Of a stretch of DNA of 64,000 bases, positions 38,051-50,700 are shown piece after piece. Source of the DNA: Onchocerca volvulus (lineage: Eukaryota > Nematoda > Chromadorea > Rhabditida > Onchocercidae). The DNA lies in assembly GCA_000499405.2 (NCBI GenBank), contig HG738138.1:13455208-13519207 (forward strand), read 5' to 3'. Under the pieces are notes generated by a model that saw only the letters and a list, made by a program, of their open reading frames with translations, made no database searches and had not been told where the DNA came from. A program made the translations under genes and the position numbers. Within the stretch, counting starts at the first letter, position 1, and each line of letters begins with the position of its first letter.

Positions 38051-39793
38051 TACATGCATTAAACAAAACACATCAACTGTTAAAGAGAGAAAAACGCCTG
38101 CGATAAGTAAGAGATTTTATTGAGAATGTGTTAGCAGCACTGCAACACACACTCGGCAGTTTTATCGACAATTTCTAGGGTTTCTATTGGCTACGAGCAT
38201 CGAAATTTATTTCTTCTCGCATTCCAAAAGAATTTGAATCAAACTTTCATTTCTGGGAAGTTGAGACTTTTATATCGCATGAAGAATACAGTTATACAAT
38301 TTTTACTCACTTTAGTTTCCATTAAATTACTAGTGATTATAATAATAGATTTAACGTGCATCTTCACTTATTTTTACATAGTTCGTATATTTAAAGACAG
38401 ACAAGTTTTAAAAAATGAATCCTTTTATGAGAATGAATGGAGGAACTAACATTTGCTGAATTCAGAAAATCTCCGATTCCCAATTTGATGCATTTTTAAG
38501 GAGTACTCTACGATGGAATGAAACATTAAAAGAACACTTCTTCCCCAAAAATGTTGCCTTATTGATCTATTTTAAATGAAAAGAATATTGAAAAAAAATT
38601 CCCAGCGTATAATAGATTTCTTATGATATATTGGAATATGTCTTGAAATTTCAGATAATATCAAGACTCTACATGACTGCTATTGTAGACATTGCAATAC
38701 GTCATTTATTTCAGTTATGTTACTGTAGAATCACGAGAAAACAACAAAAAACCAAACTCTTCTCGTGAATTCATCTAAAATTTCCGAAGCTCAACGAATC
38801 TTTATGCTTTTTTCAATCCAAAAGATGTTTAAAATATACATACTCACTTTTTCCAACATCTTAAAGTCAATGAATAATAACTGGAAGAGCCTATATATAA
38901 AAATTCTAAAAAAAAAAAAAAAAATACGACCTGATTCGTATTCTTATCTGAATTTGCAAATAACTTTGTAAACTTCTCAGGATCAGAAGTCGCAAATACT
39001 ATAAATATACTTAATGTTTTAGTGTGGTTCTATCTCTCCATAACCAATGACGACAGCTGCTCCTCAGCTATAGTCATTCCCTTTCATCAGTTAACATATA
39101 CCAAACAAATGTTCTCGGAAGCAAAGTCCCGACAACAAATGTCAGAAAAATAAAAACAAAAAGTATTCTCTATTTTGAAGGTCTAGTAACGAATAATGCT
39201 TAAATTTCTTGATATTAATGAAGCATATTAAATTTGCATACTTTTGTCTCTTCATTTACGGTATACTTTTATCTGATCTATAAATCAACTTTCTTACTGC
39301 ATATCAATTCAAAGAAGAGAAAGAAAGAAAAACGAAAGGTTCATTTATGGACGGAAAGTAAGGAGAAATAAGATCTTTCATTTTCTCTGCCCGAATGAGT
39401 GCAGTAAAAGGCTTCTCGAAACGATCCCAAAAATAGTCGGATTCCTGAAGGAAGAATTAATTCGACTCTTCCGACCAGCTAGCTGCTAGTGCTGTGAAAA
39501 AAGTAAAAAGTTTAAAAGATATAAATATCGTGAGATAATTATTTCAATTTTTTCTGGAGACAGAAATCCTTCTAGAAAGATATTTATCAATGACCAACGA
39601 ATGCAATACAATGATCGCTTACTTATGCAACTTTCCTGAAACCTAACAAGTGAAAACCACGGCATAAAACCTTCCTGAATCATTAGAAAAAATTGTGAAT
39701 CCGGAAAACTAAATGGATCCAATATTATCATTATAAATTTCAGAATCAATGGAAGTGTATTAAAAATTAAACAATGAAATGAATGATACTAAC

Positions 39794-39817
39794 CATTATA
39801 CAATAGTAGTGAAGGTA
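39794..39817 (-). CDS. unc-60: Candidate shared initiator mini-exon of unc-60
   Basis: Read on the minus strand, TTTTTTATCAG is followed by 21 untranslated bases, ATG, and at once a GTTAGT donor. That is exactly what both isoforms need: a 24-base exon contributing only Met in phase 0, trans-spliced at its 5' end. In C. elegans the two unc-60 mRNAs also share only the first coding exon with the Met codon. A rival ATG followed by GTAAAT lies at 42591-42589 but lacks such an acceptor. No cDNA evidence is available, so the call is structural. Confidence 0.5.
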
Positions 39818-42800
39818 CTGATAAAAAACAGGTCAATAACAACAGTATAATAGTCCCGTCAGTTCTAGTTGTTGATGTACAAAGAACCTGAAAATGCTTG
39901 AATTTATACATTGGAATACTGCTCTCTACTTTTCGCTCTTTTTCGTCGTCCTTGAATTAGTCACTACGACAGCATCAATCGTTATACAAAATACACGGTT
40001 AAATATAAATGAGATTAAAACAACAAGAATAAAATTAACGTGCAGAAGCACAAAAGCATAAGTTATGATATTTTTAGTTGGAATTCATCCTTGAAGAGTT
40101 CGTCAATACAAAATTAAACAAGATTTCTAAAGTAATATCACAACAATAATGACCATAAACTGTAGCTGTTGATCGTTTAAAACAATATAGCGTAGAAAGT
40201 AAGTTAGCAATATACTGCCAAGCAGAGTTGAGCTAGCTATGAAATGTAAAGATATATCCAATAACAACTGTATCCGTCCTTATCCCTTTCAGAACGATTT
40301 ATTTGACTTATAGATTGTCATTTCAAAGCAGTACGCTTGAAAAACTTTTGACCAATAAAAAGAGAACAGCTAATACTTTCAATCGAAAAAAAAAATGTTT
40401 TAATTTTCTTGATCAGCTTTTTTAAGAAACATGCAAGGGAAAATAGCAAATAATTGTCATCATTTTATGAAACGTTTAAATTTCACAATGACTAAGCTAA
40501 GAAGTAAGAAACATTTTCATTCTTTTCGCGATAGAAACGAATAGAGCGAAATATGTTTTCTACTATCCTTATTCTACACTTACTCAGCTCAGTCATGAAA
40601 TGGTGACATTTTTCATTGGAGACACTAAGATAGCAAATGAGAGGCATTGAATACAACGCAATCATTCCATTCTAGCAATCAATAGCAGTAATGCAAAAAT
40701 CGATGCAATTCTGAGAATTCAGCAAACAATCCCGAGCAATTCAATCAGTGTAACCCACCATAATAAACTGTTCCTGTGATGAACGAATCAATTAACCCTG
40801 AAATGAGTGTAACCAGTCGTTGGACTATAAACGATAAAGTGAGAGAAGCATTACTGAACTGAACTGAACAGAACAGTGTACATCATCTATCTGCTCATTT
40901 CATTACACAGCGCTCGCCTAACGGATAGCAGCATTTTCAATTGGAAATGCGAAACAGAACAGACACACTCCTAAATAAACGTCCACCGCCTCTTCATTTC
41001 ACTTCACATCACATACATATGTGTGTGTACGTAGCCACGCATACACATACCCACGGGTAAGGTAAATGATGGATGGATGGAGTGGGTGGATGGTAGGATG
41101 CTGGTGTTGGTTGGCCATCTGTTCCCCAGAGCAAGCACCATACACAGCAGCAACCTGCCTTCTCGAACCACTGAATCATTCCTTCCTTCGTTGCCATTGC
41201 TCTGTCAGCACAACACAACACACATCACGACCAACCACTTACCAGTCGGACATAGTAACGCTGACCATTAGCCATTGACCATTGGCCACTGGCCACTATA
41301 TCATTGTCCTATCCTGTCCCCTTCCTTACTGCATATAAACTGTCCTTTGCTTGCTTCCTTAATCGATATGATCATTACAACATCGATGACGATGACAAAT
41401 CATTGCTTAATGTCCACTGATTAGCCACAATTTCCCTTGCTCTACAAATGAGAATGATGCAGCAACCTCATCTATATTTCTTTTATCATTTCAATTAACC
41501 AAAAAGCCTGTTCTTCTTATCAGTACTAGAATTCTAAATACCATGACGTATGGCCAAAGATGATATCCACGATAATATCATGGAATTTCATCGTCTGTGT
41601 AATCGACAAATGAATAACCGAACAGTTTACGATGCACTGCAATTATTACATCATATATGCTTCCTATTTTACAGGAAAAGAAATTTGGTCTTTACAGCTA
41701 ACAGTAATTACGCTTACCAATAAAATGTCATAAAAATGATTTTTCATCAAAAAAATGAAAATACTTCTGCGAGCAAAAAATATAACGACCACCTATAATA
41801 AAGTTTACACTACGTGAATCACCCTGTCATAGCTCTATGAAAAGCAGTAACTAAATGAATAATGGCGCATCATCGTTAAAAAGATTTTTTGAAGAGGAGA
41901 ACGCATGATTTCTGTATTTCAATTGTGACTCTGCATTATAAACGACAATAACGAACAATTATGGAGAGCAAAGATGATGGATGACGATATAATGAACGAA
42001 TAATGATGGTTAAATGCAAATGAACAATATAATATAGCTGATAATAAAAAATAATAATTCGGTGAAATCAACGTGGCAACAGCGAGTAATCGAATTACAA
42101 GTGAATCGAAAATGAAGAATGTTCGTGGACAACAAAGAGATTCACGTGAACATATTTACATCTTTCTGCCACTGAAAATTTCTACCAAATACATTTTATG
42201 AGAAGTACTTCTCTACCGAATGCCCTAATTATTATCGTGGTTGAGTGATCAAGCGATTCTGATAATCACTGGAGTACAGCAATAAACTGAAATGCGATTT
42301 ACTTATACTATCCGCCATTAAGTGTAATTGACTTCGCTAGAAACAGCCAGGAGCATTTGAAAACAAGTTTATATTTTCGTTTATAATGATTGATGAATTT
42401 CCACTTTTTTCCTCTTGATTTAATTTTACGAGTTTTAATCATTGAACTTCCTTTCTCCCATTCACTTTGAAATCTGTTCACTACTACAACCTTAGTAAAC
42501 ATAAATATAAAATTAACAGAGCAAATTTCAGCAACATTACTTCATGCATACATTCCAGGTGAACCAGATTCCACGAATGCTTATTTACCATCTATCATTT
42601 ATTCCCAATTTTTATCACTTCAATTACTTAAGATACTGCCGTAAAACAGCGACAAAAGTTTGATCGAAACTTAATTTTGCAACACAGAACAAATCAGCTG
42701 ATTGGAAATTTCAGTAACACCCAACCTTCACGTCCACAACATCAATTAACTTATCAAGATATGTTTTTTCTGAGAATGAGTTAAGCAATGGTAAGAATAG

Positions 42801-44188
42801 CTTTCTCCAGTTATTCAACTTCGATGAGCAGTGGTGGTAGTGAAGAAAGATAGGCCAAAAGTTAGTTGGCAGTTGCTATAGTTTGAATCACTCGCCAAAT
42901 CATCTGTCGAGATGAATTTGAACGTTACCGACAACAAATGCTTCCACACGATGAAACCTTATATTTCCTTCTCCTACTTAATATAAAGCGTCAGTAATGG
43001 TTTCCTTCCCAAAAGTCTCAGAGCACTCATTCATAACACCAGGAAAAATTTTTCTCAAATAAAGAATTTCCAAGTTTTAGTACTGCTCAGTACTCTTTAT
43101 TTGTTTCATAGATTCTTTGCTTCCATTTTGAAAGGGATGAGCTTCGCCTTAAAAAGGTATACAAATGCCTAAAAGTATAACAATGAAAAGAAGAGAATAA
43201 TTCCCAAACTTAATCTATGTAAAATATTCTCGTATTTCATGTATTTCATATACTTCTGCGAATAATGACTGGGACAGAAAAAAAATAATAATAATGTGCA
43301 CGTGTTTTGAGTCAGAATACTGACGACCAGAAACACAAATAATTAAATATATTATTAAATGATGTAATTGCAAAGTCAGATATGTATAAATTACACACAA
43401 TCTTATCCTTCGATAAATCATTCCGACCCATTAGGATGATTAATATTAAGGATAGGCATGATGATGTGTTTACTTGAAATTTGTTACGCAAACAGTAAAC
43501 TGTTTGACAATGAGTAATCAGAAAAAAAAAAAAAAAAGTAAGAACGTAATGCTATTACACTGATTTCAAATCTCAAAGTGATTTCAGTGGATAAGCGTTC
43601 GAGAGAAATAACATTTACTTCACATCCAAGAGAAGCAGGAGAATGCGTTTAGCAGAATAATTCAGGAATATCTAATCCAGAATTTACAACCTGCGTTTTT
43701 CTATTATCGAGCGACATGACTGACGAGCGAAAACTCCATTTTTCGATGAGTATGCACAGCTCTCTCTCTCCTATGTTCTGCTTTTCAACATATACATATA
43801 TATTTATAATAAATACACATCTATAAGTTTGCAATATATTATGAGATGTTAGAAAGGTTTTTATGTACCTGTTTCAAAAATGAGATTTGAAGTGGGAATA
43901 AAAGAAATGACTGCTTTAGCATGATATGGAAGCAGATGTTCTGCTAACGAGTCTAAGATACATCCAGAGAAAAAGAGAAAATGACTAATTACCAACAAAA
44001 CGTGTTTTTCAACTAAGCGCAAAATGCGTTAAGAATGAATGCAAGCAGTACATACCCAATAGGACGACATCTTTATGGAAACCTTGCATTTGCCACAAGA
44101 TTGATGACAAACTGCTACAAAATTATGAATGTTTAATCCTCATATTCCACTATTTTTACCGGATCAACATGAATACTTTTGCTGAATT
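39818..44188. other. Upstream region of unc-60; GC-richer patch at 41.0-41.35 kb
   Basis: Mostly AT-rich. The patch at about 40980-41350 is much richer in C and G and has repeated short words (GACCATTAGCCATT, GACCATTGGCCACT around 41262-41295). It is a candidate promoter or enhancer for the minus-strand unc-60 locus; overlapping ORFs there lack domains. Nothing else was recognised up to the GID8 gene. Confidence 0.4.
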
Positions 44189-47100
44189 TTACTGACCAGT
44201 CTCATTTCCAAAGAGACTTAAAGCATCTGGCTCATCAAAGAAATGACTTCCAAATCCAAGTCTGAACGAAACTCTCTGCAATATCAAAATGTGGCATTCC
44301 ATTAGCAAAATATCCCAATTTATCAAACTATATACAACATTACGAAAAGAAATATCTCACGGAAGTTGCAAATTCTAATATATGATATCCATTAAATCTC
44401 ATAAATAATATAACATGATAAGAGATATACAGGACAACTGCGTAACACGAAATAAACGATTCGATATTTAGGATATCCAGAAAGCCAAAAAACGATTGCA
44501 ATCCTCAATAAAAATTTTATTGATCATGCAAAACGTATAACATGATGCAAGAGGCAAAAACAAATCCCAAGTTTTTACAAATATCAAAAAAATTCTATAT
44601 GAAATCCAAAATTAAAAAATCACTGGCATTTTCTAAATACCATGCAGACAAAATACACAAATAGTCAAATGTAAAAATCTCACTGTACAGAAAATTTAGA
44701 CCTTCCGGACGGTAAAACTATGAATGCCTGCCTGCTTCGGAAAGACAAGTTGTGTGAAAATTTGAGGTACTCATAAGCACTTTGAACAGTATAATGCAGG
44801 AATGAACATTCGAAGCCAACCAAATTTTCGCATTAATATGTCACTGAAAAACAAAAATCAAGGCAAATAACAAAAATTCAATATTTTTAAAATCATAATA
44901 ATACTGGAGAGATTAAAAAGAATTATGATCTACAAAATAGTTATCAGCTGAATTAGTACCCCTGTTAGGTTACATGGTGCTATAGTTCCAATGCTGAATA
45001 GTTTTTAGTAACATCTTTCCTATAATATTCTCGAAGAAAGGTATTCTTCAAGGTGCTAACTAATAGTTGAATTGTTCAGAAATAATCAAATAATAATTAC
45101 CTGTCCATTGAAAAGGCGTTCTAAGCTTTCCGGTGTGTCGTTATGTTTCAATACGCTTTTGGACCATAAGATCAGTCGGAAAAGGTTCTCTAGCTTTGGT
45201 GCGGAAGGCTTGTTCAGAGCTTCGAGAATAGCACTATTTACGTCATTGGCAACCTATCAATGACAAAATGAAGAATTTAAAAAACCAAAGCAATTTTATT
45301 TGAAAAATAATTATATCGTTTTAAGGTTAGTGAAGTAACTCATGAAAGCAATGTTGACACAATTTTCGACTTAAAATTTGTGACATAATTTAATAAGGGA
45401 AAGAGTGAAGATGACGAAAATGAAAAGATTATTAGAAAATGAGGAAATAATATTATGAAGGAAGCTTAAAAAAACTGCTTTATATATAAAATAGAGAAAT
45501 TTGTTGAGCTCTTTTCGAGAGCTTAACGAAATTCTCTTCTTTTAATACAAGTATACTTTCTAATGGCCCGCAGAAAGTGTACTTACATTAAATTTCATTC
45601 ATGTTGACCTGTGATTGTGAAACAAAGGCATAAGGAAAAAGAGAAGTGAAATGATCGGATGAAATTTATCCCATTTCCCTACAGTGTATCACCTGGTAAC
45701 ACTTTTACTATGTCTTAAAAACAGCAAAAAAAAGAATAATAAACCATCTGACGATGACTCATTTCCAATAGATATGTATATGGCGAATCTTCAGGCTTTT
45801 CAAAAGCAATCATCGCAAAAGCCTTTTGCATTTCTTTTTCCATTTCAGGATGTGCATCCACTTTTTCAACAATAGACTGCGTAAAAGCAACGGCTTCTTC
45901 CACCTGAAAATCACACATTGTGACAAATGTAAAATGAATCCATAATTTTCCTCCTTTCATAAAATACTCCATTAATTATTACCTAATGTAACCAGTGTCA
46001 AAACCGAAGCCAACCATTAAAACAATCTATTTAGTTTATCTCCTACTTAGTTGTTGACTGTTACGAATAAACGACATGTCATCCGAACTAATCCATTAAT
46101 CATAATTTATAGCCATCAACAGAACTGATAATTGTATGAAACAAATGTTAACCAAAGTAAGGGTTAACCAAGTTAACCAAAATGTTTACCAAAGTTAACC
46201 AAAAGAGTTATTAAATTCCAAAACGGATGAAATAAAAAACATAGATATGTCATCAGCTAAAAGCTTTGATACTGATGGCAGCAGAAATATAAGTTCAAGA
46301 AAATAATCATTAGCAGATAGATTCGTAAAAGCTGAATCACTACATACTCGTAAAAGTTGAATCACTATATGAGCCACTCTTGTATCGAATAAAATACTAA
46401 GCCTTAATTCATAACTTATCAAACCATGAAACTTGTTTTTAACCTCTTGGATGGCTAAGGCACTTAACAAAGAACAGAGAACTCGAAAAAACGAAACTAA
46501 TAAAAGCCAAGACCCACCATTTTACTGCGAATAAGTTCAATGAGATGTTGCTGAAGTAAACGAAGATGAAGAACCGGATTGCGTTCCAACAAATCGGGTA
46601 CAACTTTCACAACTTTTTCGATTGCATTCTGTATCTAAATATTCAAACTAAAAGTTCAAGGACAAAATTATCACCAAAGGTAGCAAAATTAGTCCATTCC
46701 TACATTTTTTTACACCTCCCTTTTCAAATTCATTAGATAACTTTTCTACTATTCTATACATACTCACGATCTAACTATTTATATTCAGGATATTCAGAAA
46801 GTGTTCGTTTTAATCAGAAAAAACAGCGCTCTACATTAAAAAATTTGAAGAAACTAAGAGCTAGTAATCGCTGCAATAACAGCTGATAATTACAACTGTT
46901 AACAATACCTACTTTCCCTTCCACAATATCATCACGAATACGCATCCGCTGATCCAGATTTTCAATCGCATCTCTCGGGAATGGTATAGAAGCATCTTCG
47001 CATAAATATTCTGCTGCCTCCCTATATCCCTGCGAGATCAAATAGTCTAACACAAGAAATTTCATATATTCTGGACTGAAAAAAAGGCATCAAATTACCG

Positions 47101-47682
47101 TCTGGAATAATCGATCCAATAAAATGAAACAAATAATTTTATACAGCAGTGTAAATCTTCATCATTTCTGCCACACTTGAATAGAAGCACAATCATATAT
47201 AAATGCATAATTTCCAAATAAAAAAGAAAGAAAAAAAGAATGTTTCATTGAACGACGAACAAGTACAGTGATAAATTATTTTTTTACTATTAAATCATAG
47301 CTATCGAAATTCCCTCTAAAATTTTCAACTATGCATGTTGTAAGATATTGAAATGTGCCAGTACTATGCCAAGCAAATGTCGACTTCACTGAAATTCACT
47401 GCCTAACAAAAAAAAAAAAAAAATGTATACTATTTTCGATTTTTTGCTTTAAATTGCATAACACTGAAAATTCCGGAGAAAATTTTTGAGACTTATAAGT
47501 TTCGGTCTTTCAAAGAAAAATCCATACCAAACATCCTAAATCAAAGGTTAACAATAAATAAAAGAGAAAACTAACGGCAATTCGTCTGCAATCATTCCCT
47601 GGAATCGACTGTACCATCCAACACCAGCTGTGCTACTTGAAGTTGTACTAGCCGGAATTTCACCGTTGCCACTTTCTTCCAT
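44189..47682 (-). CDS. GID8: GID8, LisH-CTLH-CRA subunit of the GID/CTLH E3 ligase
   Basis: Minus-strand exons 47682-47576, 47075-46913, 46634-46518, 45903-45745, 45253-45101 and 44275-44189 join in matching phases to 261 residues. After a Ser/Thr-rich N terminus come LisH (about 39-70, LVLDYLISQGYREAAEYL), CTLH (about 77-135, starting RMRIRDDIVEGKIQNAIEKV) and CRA (about 130-230, with HLRLLQQHLIELIR and ALLAFDSPEESP-like AMIAFEKPEDSPYTYLLEM), matching human GID8/TWA1 (228 residues). GID8 is a core scaffold of the GID/CTLH ubiquitin ligase, linking the RanBP9/10 and RMND5-MAEA modules. The last exon adds 28 residues (starting RVSFRLGFGSHFFDEPDALS) not known to me from GID8; without that splice the frame stops four codons after the previous donor, giving a tail closer to the human length. 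Confidence 0.92.
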
Positions 47683-47710
47683 TTTTTCTAAAAATTGATT
47701 CTGAAAATGG
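47683..47710 (-). promoter_or_regulatory. Candidate trans-splice acceptor of GID8
   Basis: On the minus strand CCCATTTTCAG ends at 47701, 18 untranslated bases before the ATG at 47682. No upstream exon is evident, so spliced-leader addition is the simplest reading. Confidence 0.45.
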
Positions 47711-50700
47711 GAAACTAGTTATCTTTTGAAAACAATTCCTCACTGTTCTTAATGCTTTTTGGAACTCTATTGCATCGCAAATAGTTCATATTCTCCCTCA
47801 GCTCACTTTTCTGCCTCCTTTTTTCACCCAATGATTCATTCTATACTGAGAGAACGACACTGCAGCTAATTTTCGATAATGAACACGAATATACCGAACC
47901 TTATTTCGATGCCTATACTTTCTGACATTGAATAATTTTTGCTATTTTATTCACGGCGATGGGGAAAGTATTACGCACATCAGTAATATTTCAGTGTCAA
48001 ACATCATGAAAACCCTTCGTCAAACAGAAGTGTGGACATCAGAAGATGTTAAATCTTTCGAAAATGAGCAAAAACTTTTCCAAATGCATGTAAACCAGTC
48101 CCTAAAGATGAAAATAAGCGACGAAATGTCCTGACACCCACGCAGACTTGCCCAGGTGTGCATAAATGACTCGATGGAAAAGAACACTAATGAACCGCGC
48201 ATTCAATTGCCAGTATTTTGTCATCATGCCGTCATTTCGCCACGTTGGGCCCCGCCCACTTATGGCTCTTTATATTCAGGCCAGAGTATGCTGGCTTCAT
48301 GATACTTCGATGATTAGAGGGTTCGAGATAGTGCACTGATACGCATAATGGAGACGTGAAACATACGTGCACGGACGATTGCTATATTCTTACAAGTAAT
48401 GGCATAAATTCACGCATATATTCACACGTATGCGAATAAGCAGATGCATAGGCATGTAGGCAGTGTTAGCGTACGCTTGGAGCGAAAGATTTGCATAAAA
48501 ATTCTGATGCAGTTTAAAGAATTCTAGCTGTGCCGTTGTATGTTTGAATAGAGAGAGTGGTACTAATGAAAGTATTGCATAAAATGTAGTCAAGAACTGG
48601 GACTTCTTCATTGCACTTTATTGTCACTTCTCTTGCGGGCTGCTCCGACCTACTTTGTTCGCCACTTCCCTATTGCAGATGATTATTTGGTACAGTGACC
48701 TCTGTCAGTTGTAGAGTTTGTTCACATCTCAGTTTGAGAAGCTTTGGGATGATGTCATTCTTGTGAGTTGCGGATGCAAGTCTCTGGTACCTTTGCAAGG
48801 CCTACTGCGGGTTATTTAGCTTTGAAATAATGATAAAGGATGCTCTGCACCGTTTCAGACAATAGCGTCAATTCAGTTCAGTCGACATTGATTAGATTCA
48901 GTAAAGCCAAACCTACCTATTTTAAAAATTGCGCACAGCTCATAGATATTTTGAATGACGATGTGACATGTACTAGTCTTTCTTTTATTCTGAGATCATT
49001 GTGCATTCAGCGCGCAGAATTGTATCAAAAATAGAAGCCATTGAAAGCGCCATGATCCAATTTTCCGCGCAACACACAGCAAAGTTGACTAGTGATATGA
49101 ACTTACCTCTGCAAAGAATATCAAAACCTGCAATTAAACAAAGAATAAATTCCCGCTGTAATGCTTAGCTTCTTGGTCTGGTTCATATGCTCTCCACTTC
49201 TAGAATACTTATCCCTAAGTACATGCAGAAGAAAGGGATGAGATTGAAAGATATGGCCAGTTTCTATAATTTTTACATCTGCTGTAAAGCATAAAACATT
49301 TAAAAACTTTTAAATTAAAAGTAGAACGAAAAAGATGTAAAATTACCATTCAGAAACACAAAGGAACAATACCATAACCGTAATCTGTAAGATAGTCATC
49401 ATTAGGACGAGCGTGACTCAATTTTTAGTTCATGCATTTTGAAGTAGGAATAAACACGAATATTACTGAATAAAGAACAATATCACGGAAGTACAAACGT
49501 GAAGCCAAATGACGAAAAAGCGTCCGTTCAATGGTTTTATGTATTTTGCCGATGCTCAACATGCTGTTTACACGGCGAAGAACAAAAGTGTACACTTAAC
49601 GGTCAAAAAACTCGTCAAACGGGCCACATGAGACTGGAAAATGATGAACGAAAACGAACGTCGAAAATGGCGCAGCGAAAGCCGTCGACGTCATGATGAA
49701 GTATTGTGTATTTTCTATTGGAATCAGCAAATTACAACGTATATTATGCAAAAACATGACTGATGGAGTTATAATTCACATGGCTACTTAATGAAGTAGG
49801 CTATGTGAATTTAATGAACCATACATGCAAATATCTTCTGATTTATCAAGTTCAATAGCTTTTCAGTAATCAAGGGACAAAATAATGATAAAGCCCAGTT
49901 TTACTAACTCATACTACATGCGAATGTGAAAGTCGTCGGAGTAATGCAGGAAATGTTACAAATTTGTATTACCTAACGGGAAATTACTTTTTCCAAAAAG
50001 ACATTTAGAATTACCATTACAAATGTGCTTCAAGCTCTTTGCTGGTATCTTTAATTCTCTTAGTTTTAAAAAGTTTACACTTTTGCGCACTTTTCTCATA
50101 AGAAAGTCATCATTGGTTTAATTTCCTTGTTTTGAAGTCTGGTTAATTTGTGGATTCACTAAAAAAAAAAACCATTCTGTTATACCAGATATCGTTTAAA
50201 CTAATTATGGATATTTGCTCCACTACAATACAAACTATTAAACACCTGCATCGATAATGAAAATCCTTGCGCTGATTGTAACCACTATCTTGGTTGAAGC
50301 GGAAGCTTCATCATTTCCCGCTTTCACTCATCGCAGCCTTCATGCTCAGAGTTTTGTTATCATTATCACTCTATAGACAGCAGCAAATGCTGAATTTGCA
50401 GTGCAAAAAATGAATAAAATAAATTTCTGTCAAGAAAAAATAATAAAACTTTGCTGATACGAAGATAAGAAAATTGTTGCTAATAAAAATAAGATGCAAA
50501 AAAAAAAAAGAAAAAAAGGAACAATATGGGCTAGTTAAAAGAGTGTGCCAAGCATTTTTGTTATCCAGATGGGACGTTTCTGCATTACCAATCTTAGAAG
50601 AGAATTAGAATTCATATGTCTAATATGCTTTGCATTCGCGGTTAATGATAATTTGAGTGTAAAATCTTTTCACTGAACTTAAAATAATTTCAAATTTTAC

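Noticed and set aside
41009..41278. Overlapping ORFs on both strands
   Set aside because: All arise from one GC-rich, simple-word region; no domain and mutual overlap.
46141..46205. Repeated GTTAACCAA words, possible regulatory cluster
   Set aside because: Short imperfect simple repeat inside a GID8 intron; not distinguishable from slippage.
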